The position numbers and the translations under genes were made by a program. From Sphingomonas echinoides ATCC 14820 (GTDB lineage Bacteria > Pseudomonadota > Alphaproteobacteria > Sphingomonadales > Sphingomonadaceae): DNA of 41,897 nt. The notes under the pieces were generated by a model. The model searched no databases. It saw nothing but the letters and a program-made list of their open reading frames with translations, and was not told where the DNA came from. The stretch is taken from NCBI RefSeq assembly GCF_000241465.1, contig NZ_JH584235.1, positions 2,134,279-2,176,175 of the forward strand. The letters run 5' to 3'. This document shows, piece by piece, positions 34,876 through 41,897 of this stretch. Numbering within the stretch: the stretch's first letter is position 1; each line of letters begins with the position of its first letter.

Positions 34876-37800
34876 TCATGTCGAGATCGGCTCGGGGGTC
34901 GGATGCGCCGCCACGCCGCCATCCGGCTCGGGATCGCGGTGCTTGCCCACGCGTTCGCCCCAGCCAAGCACCACGCGGGCGATGGCGGGGAGAACGAGCA
35001 AAGTGAGAATGGTAGCCGCAACCAAGCCCCCGATAACAGTGGTCGCCAGGGGCTTCTGGACCTCGGCGCCGGTGCCGTGCGCGAGCGCCATCGGCACGAA
35101 ACCGATCGCCGGCACAAATCCGGTCATGACGACGGCGCGCATCTTTTCGGCCATCCCGTCGCGGATCGCCTGAGCGAGCGGAAACCCTGCCTCGATCCGT
35201 TCGCGTATCGCTGTCATCACCACGAGGCCATTGAGTACGGCGACGCCCGCAAGACAGATGAAGCCGACAGCGGCTGATACCGAGAATGCAATGCCGGTGA
35301 GCGCCAAGGTGAACACGCCGCCCGCCAATCCTAAGGGCACCGCCAGGAACACCGCAGTAGCGCGTCCAAAGCTGCCGAGAGCCATGTAGAGCAGGCCAAA
35401 GATCAACGCGAAACAGAGCGGCACAACGATCGAAAGCCGCTTAGATGCATCCTGCAGACTCTGGAACTGCCCGCCCCATTCGAGATAATAGCCGGCCGGA
35501 AGTTTGACCTGTGCAATCTTGGCCTGCGCTTCGGCGACGAACGACCCGGCATCACGTCCCAACAAGTTCACCTGAATGGCGAGACGGCGCTTGCCGTTCT
35601 CGCGCCTGATCTCATTGAGGCCTTCGGTGACGCGAATCTGCGCGACTTGCGAGAGCGGCACTTGCTGGCGAGCTTGCCCGGCCTTCTCGGGAAGCAACAC
35701 CGGCAGCGCCTGGATGTCATCCAGGCTGGTGCGCGTGGTTTCGGGCACGCGCACCGTGATGTCGAACCGCCGGTCGCCCTCATAGAGCAAACCGGACTCG
35801 CGGCCCCCGAGCGCCGCGGAAACCGTGTCGGCCACTTCGCGCATCGTGAGACCATAGCGTGCAATGGCGGCGCGATCGAGCTTCACGTCGAGCGTCGGCG
35901 CACCACCAACCTGGTCAGCCTTTACGCTGCCCGCGCCCGGAATGGATTGCAGGACGCGAACCATCTCGCTGGCCGTCTGCGCCATCTTGTCGAGGTCGTC
36001 GCCGTAGAGCTTGATGGCGACGTCACCGCGAACACCCGCGATCAGTTCGTTGAAGCGAAGTTGGATCGGTTGGCTCATTTCATAGATTTGACCGAGCTGA
36101 CCACGTGACACCTTCTCAATGCGCTCGATCACCTCGGCTTTTGTATGGACGCTGGCGGGCCACTGATCCTGGGGCTTGAGAATGATATAGCCGTCCGACA
36201 TATTCTGCGGCATCGGATCGGTCGCAACCTCAGCGGTGCCGGTCTTGGAAAACATCAGCTCGACTTCGGGCAGTTTTTTCACGGCGGCCTCGACCTGTCG
36301 CTGCATAGCGAGCGACTGTTCGAGGTTGACCGAGGGAACGCGGGTCGAGGCGAGGGCAATATTCTTCTCGTCGAGCTGCGGGATGAACTCGCTGCCCAAC
36401 AATCCGAACGCCGGCACCGCGGCGAGAAAGAAGGCCAGTCCGCCGAGGATGAACGGCCACGGCCGTGCGATCGCCTTGTCGAGCAGCGGCAGATAGCGCT
36501 CCTTGCTCTTGCGGATCAGCCACACTTCCTTCTCGGCGACCCGGCCGCGAATGAGCAGCGCCACCATGGCCGGCACGAAGGTCAGCGCCAGGATGAAGGC
36601 CGCGACCAGCGCGAGCATGATCGTGATTGCCATCGGCGAGAACGTCTTGCCCTCGACGCCGGTGAACATGAGCAGCGGCGCAAAGGCAAGCAGGATGATT
36701 GCTTGCCCGAAAACGGTCGGCTTTATCATTTCCTGAGCGGCGCGCATGGTCTCCTCAAGCCGCTCGCGAAGGGCGAGCAGCCGGCCCTCATGTTCCTGCC
36801 GGTGCGCTAGCCGCGCCAGACAGTTCTCGATGATGATCACCGCGCCGTCGACGATAAGACCGAAGTCGAGAGCCCCCAGGCTCATCAGGTTGCCGGGCAC
36901 GCGAAAGGCGTTCATCCCCATTGCCATCATGAGGAACGAGAAGGGAATAACGAGCACCGCGATCAGCGCCGCGCGCCAGTTGCCGAGCAACAGGAATAGC
37001 GCGACCGCCACCAGGATCGCGCCCTCGGTCAGATTGCGCTGCACGGTCGCGACCGTCGCGTTGACCAGCTTCGAGCGGTCGAGCACCACCTTGACGGTAA
37101 CGCCGGGCGGCAAGGTCTTCGATACCTGCTCGAGCTTTGCAGAGACATCCTGCGCAACGATGCGGCTGTTCTGACCGATAAGCATCAACGCGGTGCCGAT
37201 GACGGCTTCTTTGCCGTTCACGCTGCCCGCACCGGTGCGAAGGTCGCCCCCGCTCTCGACATTGGCGATCTGGCCAACGGTGATGGGAACACCGCCGCGT
37301 GTGGCGGCGACGGCGTTCTTGATTTCATCCACCGAGCGAACCCGCGCATCGAGCCGAACCAAATAGCCTTCGCCGCCGCGGTTATAGTAGTTCGCGCCCA
37401 CCGCGAGGTTGGCGTTCTCCAGCGCCTCGCCAAGCTCGCTATACGAGATACCGTAGGTCGAGAGTTTCACCGGATCTGGTTCAACCACGAATGTCTTGGC
37501 GTAGCCGCCGATCGAGTCGACGCCGGCCACGCCCGGAACGGCGCGGAGCTGTGGGCGGACGATCCAGTCCTGAACGGTGCGAAGGAACCCGGCCTGTTCG
37601 ACCGCATTCGTCAGCCGATCGCCTTCGGGCGTCAGGTAACTCCGATCCGATTGCCAGCCGGGCTGGCCGTTCACAATTTTCGCGCCTTTGCCGTCAGGAT
37701 TGGCATATTCGACCGTGTACATCACGACTTCGCCAAGACCGGTCGTAACCGGGCCGATCTGCGGCTGTACGCCGTCGGGCAACGTATCGCGCGCCTGGGT

Positions 37801-38142
37801 CAGGCGTTCGCCTACCTGCTGGCGCGCGAAATAGAGATCGGTGCCTTCCGAGAATATTGCGGATACCTGGCTAAAGCCATTGCGGGAAATCGAACGGGTC
37901 GTCTCCAGTCCAGGGATGCCAGCCAGCGCGGTTTCGATCGGATAAGTGACAAGCTTTTCCATCTCGACCGGCGAGAGGCGCCGATCGACGGTGTTGATCT
38001 GTACCTGTTTGTTGGTGATGTCGGGCACGGCGTCGATCGGCAGCTTGGTGAGCTGCCACAGGCCAAGACCGGCAATCGCCAGGAAGATGAACAGGACCGC
38101 CCAGCGCGCACGGACGGCCAGCGCGATAAGGTTGGCGATCAT
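34876..38142 (-). CDS. czcA: CzcA-type Zn/Co/Cd RND efflux pump
   Basis: This 1088-residue HME-RND transporter has the TM4 signature LDFGLIVDGAVIIIEN (DFG...VDGAV), which marks the Zn/Co/Cd (HME1) group, unlike the Cu-type pump at 25.5 kb. The TM1 block IDAVPDITNKQVQINT and the twelve-helix layout are intact. It exports divalent cations through CzcC by proton antiport. ATG at 38142 lies 3 bases after the czcB stop. Its own stop overlaps an upstream ATG of the DUF190 frame. Confidence 0.93.
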   Translation of the reverse strand: MIANLIALAVRARWAVLFIFLAIAGLGLWQLTKLPIDAVPDITNKQVQINTVDRRLSPVEMEKLVTYPIETALAGIPGLETTRSISRNGFSQVSAIFSEGTDLYFARQQVGERLTQARDTLPDGVQPQIGPVTTGLGEVVMYTVEYANPDGKGAKIVNGQPGWQSDRSYLTPEGDRLTNAVEQAGFLRTVQDWIVRPQLRAVPGVAGVDSIGGYAKTFVVEPDPVKLSTYGISYSELGEALENANLAVGANYYNRGGEGYLVRLDARVRSVDEIKNAVAATRGGVPITVGQIANVESGGDLRTGAGSVNGKEAVIGTALMLIGQNSRIVAQDVSAKLEQVSKTLPPGVTVKVVLDRSKLVNATVATVQRNLTEGAILVAVALFLLLGNWRAALIAVLVIPFSFLMMAMGMNAFRVPGNLMSLGALDFGLIVDGAVIIIENCLARLAHRQEHEGRLLALRERLEETMRAAQEMIKPTVFGQAIILLAFAPLLMFTGVEGKTFSPMAITIMLALVAAFILALTFVPAMVALLIRGRVAEKEVWLIRKSKERYLPLLDKAIARPWPFILGGLAFFLAAVPAFGLLGSEFIPQLDEKNIALASTRVPSVNLEQSLAMQRQVEAAVKKLPEVELMFSKTGTAEVATDPMPQNMSDGYIILKPQDQWPASVHTKAEVIERIEKVSRGQLGQIYEMSQPIQLRFNELIAGVRGDVAIKLYGDDLDKMAQTASEMVRVLQSIPGAGSVKADQVGGAPTLDVKLDRAAIARYGLTMREVADTVSAALGGRESGLLYEGDRRFDITVRVPETTRTSLDDIQALPVLLPEKAGQARQQVPLSQVAQIRVTEGLNEIRRENGKRRLAIQVNLLGRDAGSFVAEAQAKIAQVKLPAGYYLEWGGQFQSLQDASKRLSIVVPLCFALIFGLLYMALGSFGRATAVFLAVPLGLAGGVFTLALTGIAFSVSAAVGFICLAGVAVLNGLVVMTAIRERIEAGFPLAQAIRDGMAEKMRAVVMTGFVPAIGFVPMALAHGTGAEVQKPLATTVIGGLVAATILTLLVLPAIARVVLGWGERVGKHRDPEPDGGVAAHPTPEPIST

Positions 38143-38145
38143 CTG

Positions 38146-39315
38146 TTATTCTTCCTCGCCCGCGCCCTTGCCGAGTTCGGCTTTGAGCAGGAAGGCGTTC
38201 TTGGTGGCGATGGTCTGCCCGGCTGAGAGGCCCGACACGATCTCGATGCGGCCGGCGCTGCGCTGGCCGGTAGTGACATTCTGGGCGCGGAAACCCTTAG
38301 CAGTGCGTGTGAACACGACGTCGCGACCTTCAAGGCTCTGAACGGCGTCTTCTGGCACGACAATCGCGTTCGAAACCTCGCCGCGGCTTGGCAGGAGCCG
38401 CACCCGGACTGCGAGACCCGGCTGCAGAGAACCGGGAACATCTAACACCGCAGTCGCGGAACGAGTCTCCCCGCTAAGGCCAGGGGTCACGGCGCGCACG
38501 CGCGCCTCGATCGTCCGCCCGCCGGGCAATTCGACGATTGCGCGGTCACCGGGGGATAAGCGCTGAGCATCAGCCGGACCGACCGCGGCTTCGATCTGAA
38601 TCTTCGCAGGATCGGCAACCCGGAACAGTTCGGTCTCGGGTTGAACGAACGCCCCGAGACTTACGTTTTCGGCGGTCACGCGCCCTGTGATCGGACTTGC
38701 GACGACGACACCGCGACCATCGCTTGTGACGTTTGCCGCTCCCGCGGCGACCTGCGCGCGTCGCGCCTCGGCCGCCGCGGACGTCGCCCCGGCCTGAGCC
38801 TGCTCGAGATCGACCCGCGCGGATACTTTCTGCCGGTACAAATATTGCTCTCGCGCCAATGCCTTTTGCGCCAGCGCTGATTTGGCAGCTGCGACCGTGC
38901 GATCCGCCGCGAATTGAGCCGCCTCACGGCTCTCGACGATCGCGAGCGCTTCGCCTGCTCGTACGGGATCGCCCAGGCGCTTGAGCAAGCGCGTCACCGC
39001 ACCTCCGGCTCTCGCTGTGACGATCGCCTCGCCAGTAGGGGAGGCTGCCACTGTCGCTTGGCTAACGATTTCGGCACCCAGACCGCCTGCCTTGACCGTT
39101 TCAGTCGCAATGCTAGCTTGCTGCATTGCTTGTGCGGTCATTGCCAAGGTATCCGGCTTCTTCTCCTTGCCCGATGCAGCCGCAGGAACGCTGGCCGGGG
39201 CCTCGACGGGCTTCGAGCCGCCCGTGGTATAGCGGGCAACCGCGAAACCACCGAGTGCGGCGATCAACGCGACACCGGCCGCACTGCCAAGCAGGCGCTT
39301 ATCCTGAAGGATCAT
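38146..39315 (-). CDS. czcB: CzcB periplasmic adaptor
   Basis: This 389-residue membrane-fusion protein has a signal/anchor (about 8-27), an alpha-helical hairpin (about 120-200, rich in Ala and Gln coiled-coil) and flanking lipoyl and barrel domains (GGAVTRLLKRLGDPVRAGE and ASPITGRVTAENVSLGAFV). It lacks the CusF-like and heavy-metal-binding segments of the cus adaptor, consistent with divalent cation substrates. It connects CzcA to CzcC. An 88-base gap separates it from czcC. Confidence 0.92.
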   Translation of the reverse strand: MILQDKRLLGSAAGVALIAALGGFAVARYTTGGSKPVEAPASVPAAASGKEKKPDTLAMTAQAMQQASIATETVKAGGLGAEIVSQATVAASPTGEAIVTARAGGAVTRLLKRLGDPVRAGEALAIVESREAAQFAADRTVAAAKSALAQKALAREQYLYRQKVSARVDLEQAQAGATSAAAEARRAQVAAGAANVTSDGRGVVVASPITGRVTAENVSLGAFVQPETELFRVADPAKIQIEAAVGPADAQRLSPGDRAIVELPGGRTIEARVRAVTPGLSGETRSATAVLDVPGSLQPGLAVRVRLLPSRGEVSNAIVVPEDAVQSLEGRDVVFTRTAKGFRAQNVTTGQRSAGRIEIVSGLSAGQTIATKNAFLLKAELGKGAGEEE

Positions 39316-39403
39316 AGGTGTTCTCCGAGATAAAACGAGGCGCGAGCATACGACTTATGCCCAAGGCACGTGCGGCCGGAACCCGGCTTATGTTCCAAGT
39401 TCA

Positions 39404-40717
39404 TCACTGCCGCGCCTCACCGTTGGCGAGGGTGGCTGGCGTCGTCAGACGCTGCAATCTCGCCACTGCATCGTGGTAGGCGGCAAGCGCATCGACATAG
39501 GCTTGCCGGGTTTGAGACAGCGTTCGCTCGGCGTCTAGCAGCGCGATCTGGTCAAACTTGCCTTGAGAGTAACCGATACGCGCGATCCTGGCCGCCTCCG
39601 CTGCGGCAGCGAGACCTGGGCCTCCCGTAGCGCGTGCAGTCGCGGCAGCATTGGCGACTTCGGTTTGCGCGCGGGCGATATCCTGGCGGGTATCGAGTGC
39701 CACGAGGGAGCGCAGCGCCTGAGCCTGCGTCTGCTCGGCTTGCGACTGACTGACGAAGGCCCGACCATTGTTAAAGATCGGGATGGGGACACTCACGCCG
39801 ACCACGGCGGCTGTGTCATTGGTCTCCGCCAAACGACGGGCTCCTGCGCTGATCGTGATGTTAGGAATGCGTGACGCGCGAGCTAGTCGGACCTGAGCAT
39901 CCGCCGCGCGAACGTCGGCGGTGGCAGCGGCAAAAGCGAGAGTCTCTTCGACATCGACGGGCTGAGCGGGCCCATAGAAACTTGCGACCTGATCGAACCA
40001 GGCGCGGTCAAGCAGCCCCGTGATCGGGCGACCGATGAGCGCGGCGAGATTTAGTCTTGCAGCCTGTGCCTGCCGCCCCGCACTGTCGGCAGCGACCTGT
40101 GCGTTGATCCGGAGGACATCAGCGCGTTGCTGCTCGATTGGCGATGCCGCGCCGGCACGAACGCGTTCGCTTGCGATCCGCAAGGCATTTGCTGCAATAG
40201 CAGACTGCTCCGACAGCACTTCTGTACGACGCTCGGCTGCGGCCGCCTCGACATAGAGCTGCGTGATCCTGAGCCGAAGGTCGGCAACGGCGATTGCGGT
40301 CTGGATCTCAGCCCGGGTCAGTCGTGCGTTCGCCAGCGCAAGCCGCGCGCTGCGCTTGCCTCCTAGTTCCAGAGGCAGCGCAATTCCGACGCTTGATTCA
40401 GCGCTGCGGAAGCCTCGATATTGCCCCGAACCCGCTAAATTTTCGACTTGCAGCTGAACCTCGGGGTTTGGGCGCAATCCCGCTATCGTACGGGCGGCCG
40501 TGACCGCCTGCACACCGGCAGTCGATGCTGCGATCGAGGGCGAAGCGGCGCCGCCCTGAGACAAGGCCGCTTCAAGGCTAAGCACCTCTCCCTCGGTCGA
40601 AGTCGTCGGCACCCCCGGTTGAGACCCCGTTTGCGCCTGCGCGACCGACGCGCCAGCGAGGCACGCGACCAGCGTTGCATTCAGCACGCACAAAACCGCG
40701 CGCGGCGGAACGATCAT
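39404..40717 (-). CDS. czcC: CzcC outer-membrane efflux channel
   Basis: This 437-residue TolC-family protein has a signal peptide (about 1-29, ending AQA) and paired efflux repeats (VGIALPLELGGKRSARL near 110 and VGVSVPIPIFNNGRAFVSQ near 310). It is the outer-membrane duct of the Czc pump. ATG at 40717 has AGAGGT 7 bases upstream; a GTG at 40726 is possible. It is the first gene of the operon czcC-czcB-czcA-DUF190, transcribed on the minus strand from the promoter near 40.9 kb. Confidence 0.9.
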   Translation of the reverse strand: MIVPPRAVLCVLNATLVACLAGASVAQAQTGSQPGVPTTSTEGEVLSLEAALSQGGAASPSIAASTAGVQAVTAARTIAGLRPNPEVQLQVENLAGSGQYRGFRSAESSVGIALPLELGGKRSARLALANARLTRAEIQTAIAVADLRLRITQLYVEAAAAERRTEVLSEQSAIAANALRIASERVRAGAASPIEQQRADVLRINAQVAADSAGRQAQAARLNLAALIGRPITGLLDRAWFDQVASFYGPAQPVDVEETLAFAAATADVRAADAQVRLARASRIPNITISAGARRLAETNDTAAVVGVSVPIPIFNNGRAFVSQSQAEQTQAQALRSLVALDTRQDIARAQTEVANAAATARATGGPGLAAAAEAARIARIGYSQGKFDQIALLDAERTLSQTRQAYVDALAAYHDAVARLQRLTTPATLANGEARQ

Positions 40718-40889
40718 CCTGCGCACCTCTAGGTTGCCGGCCGGAGTTCAGTCCGCGCATTGCGGACGATCTCATACGCGGAAGGAAGGAACAGAAGCGC
40801 GATCACGCCGTCAACCGTGAGGTCGGGCAACGCTCGCCCCGTCCATGGCGGGCGGGCGCGTTAACGATTCGGGTGTCAATCATCTGGCT

Positions 40890-40920
40890 TCTTTACAATC
40901 TCTAGCTGCTGTAGGAGCAA
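40890..40920 (-). promoter_or_regulatory. MerR-type promoter of the czc operon
   Basis: Minus-strand -35 TTGCTC (40915-40920) and -10 TAAAGA (40890-40895) lie 19 bp apart. The spacer contains an imperfect dyad (CTACAG-CAG-CTAGAG). The geometry fits activation by the divergent ZntR-like regulator. The predicted czcC leader is about 165 bases. The rest of the 246-base gap shows no gene. Confidence 0.6.
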
Positions 40921-40963
40921 GCGCAAAGTTCGATGGCAGCAAATGATTTGGAGCAAATGCGAG

Positions 40964-41362
40964 ATGAAGATTGGTGAGTTGGCGCGCGCGACTGCGACCA
41001 AGGTGACGACGATCCGCTTTTACGAGCAAATTGGTGTGCTCGAAACACCCGCGCGCACATCCTCGGGCAGACGCACCTATGGTGACGGCGACGTGGATCG
41101 CCTGAACTTCGTGCGGAACGGGCGAAGGCTCGGTTTCTCGATCGACGAAATTCGTTCGCTCCTGGCGCTTGCCGATCAACCAGAGCGCGACTGTGCGGAA
41201 GCAGCGGAAATCGCAGCGCGCCACCTGGTCGGTGTGGAGGATCGGCTTCGCCAGCTTTCTGCCTTGCGCGACGAACTGGCCGCCATGAGCGCGAGCGGGT
41301 GCTGCGCCCGAACGATGGCCGAGTGCCGGGTCATTCAAGCGATTGCGAGGCCAGCCGCTTAG
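40964..41362 (+). CDS. ZntR/CadR/PbrR-like MerR regulator
   Basis: This 132-residue MerR-family protein has the DNA-binding domain at 1-70 (MKIGELARATATKVTTIRF at the start). Metal-site residues are one Cys in RDCAEAAE and a C-terminal GCCARTMAEC loop with a vicinal Cys pair, the pattern of divalent Zn/Cd/Pb sensors. It is divergent from czcCBA, so it should activate that operon. ATG at 40964 fits the family start; an upstream ATG at 40943 adds seven residues. GGAG lies upstream. Confidence 0.88.
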   Translation: MKIGELARATATKVTTIRFYEQIGVLETPARTSSGRRTYGDGDVDRLNFVRNGRRLGFSIDEIRSLLALADQPERDCAEAAEIAARHLVGVEDRLRQLSALRDELAAMSASGCCARTMAECRVIQAIARPAA

Positions 41363-41401
41363 GTGCCGACTGATTGCGTCCAGGAGCGGAGTAAGTTTTC
41401 G

Positions 41402-41897
41402 ATGCCCCATTGCCATCTTCGCACATCAACAACGCTCATTATCGTTGCGGCGTTCGCAGTCGCGGCTCCAGCTCATGCGGACCCTTCCGACGACTTCATC
41501 AATCCCGATCGGCCCGGGATCGCGGATGGAAGCACGACGGTTGGCCAGGGTCATTTTCAGATCGAGACGGCTATCCAGCGCGAGTATCGCAGCAACGGCG
41601 ATGAACGAGAGCATACGACCTTTATTCCGACGCTGCTGCGATATGGGTTCAGCAAGAACTGGGAGTTCCGTGTCGAAGGCAACACGTTCACTCGGCAGCG
41701 CCAGCACGACCCGGCCCTAGTCGATACGGACAGCAGCGGGTTTGCGCCGTCCTCGATTGGTCTGAAGTATAATATCGTCAAGGCAGTGGGATCGACCCAG
41801 CCATCAATCGGCGCAATCGTTCGGGTCTTTCCACCTTCTGGTTCCAGTGCTTTTCGTAACTCGCGCGCAACCGGGGATTTCCGCTTGGCGGCCGTGT
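41402..41897 (+). CDS. Exported outer-membrane-like protein, 3' end cut by window
   Basis: The frame is open to the window end (165 codons). It starts with a signal peptide (about 1-27, ending AHA), then DPSDDFINPDRPGIADGSTTV and beta-rich segments with alternating polar and hydrophobic residues (HFQIETAIQREYRS, TLLRYGFSKNWEFRVEG). This pattern fits a transporter/porin-like family of outer-membrane barrels sometimes labelled MetA-pathway of phenol degradation. Its link to metal is by position only, 39 bases after the regulator. GGAG precedes the ATG. Confidence 0.65.
   Translation, partial: MPHCHLRTSTTLIIVAAFAVAAPAHADPSDDFINPDRPGIADGSTTVGQGHFQIETAIQREYRSNGDEREHTTFIPTLLRYGFSKNWEFRVEGNTFTRQRQHDPALVDTDSSGFAPSSIGLKYNIVKAVGSTQPSIGAIVRVFPPSGSSAFRNSRATGDFRLAAV

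Overview
The window looks like part of a metal-resistance island or plasmid of an alphaproteobacterium, most likely a sphingomonad. The base composition is GC-rich, genes are packed with ATGA/GTGA overlaps, and several families point the same way (DmeR/DmeF, sphingomonad-like cop and czc clusters, MAPEG and CaCA proteins). No replication or conjugation genes are visible, so plasmid versus chromosomal island is open. A truncated tyrosine recombinase at the left edge supports mobility.

Layout. 0-0.7 kb: 3' part of a site-specific recombinase. 0.9-2.0 kb: minimal mercury module, merR divergent from merT plus a GDCCVxC protein, with no merA or merP. 2.0-5.5 kb (minus): a tight ars operon, arsR-arsC(thioredoxin type)-arsC(glutaredoxin type)-acr3-arsN-arsH. 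5.6-6.9 kb (plus): dmeR-dmeF, Ni/Co efflux. 7.1-9.9 kb (minus): copper P-type ATPase with a CueR-like regulator at the 3' end of the same operon. 10.0-12.8 kb: thioredoxin-reductase-like flavoprotein (minus), an orphan fliQ and an unrecognised HhH/nuclease-like protein (plus). 12.8-14.2 kb (minus): copC-copD. 14.4-29.1 kb (plus): cytochrome c, a CnrYXH-type ECF sigma switch, copA (multicopper oxidase)-copB, PepSY, two DUF305 proteins, DUF411, two small Cys/Met-rich exported proteins, and cusC-cusB-cusA-cusF. 29.2-30.2 kb: ygjV-like gene and a damaged MAPEG gene meeting tail to tail, a likely rearrangement junction. 30.4-34.5 kb (minus): nadE, lspA, a CaCA-type exchanger with a poly-Asp loop. 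34.5-40.7 kb (minus): czcC-czcB-czcA-DUF190, divergent from a ZntR/CadR-like merR. 41.4 kb to the end: 5' part of an exported protein.

How it works together. Each block has its own type of sensor: MerR for Hg, ArsR for As, an RcnR-type repressor for Ni/Co, a CueR-like protein for cytosolic Cu, a ZntR-like protein for Zn/Cd/Pb, and a periplasm-sensing CnrX/CnrY/CnrH sigma switch inside the copper locus. Copper handling covers the cytosol (P-type ATPase), periplasm (CopA oxidase, CopC, CusF, DUF411, DUF305), outer membrane (CopB) and transenvelope export (CusCBA).

Main discovery. Six copies of one promoter-like motif, GAGGG(G/C)-N14-GCGTA(A/T), lie only in non-coding or gene-boundary DNA between 10.9 and 21.0 kb. 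They precede the flavoprotein, fliQ, copC, cytochrome c, the multicopper oxidase and a DUF305 gene. Two are back-to-back divergent pairs. The simplest reading is that they are target promoters of the CnrH-like sigma factor, making a CnrYXH-type switch rewired to a copper regulon that also includes a flavin reductase and an orphan fliQ.
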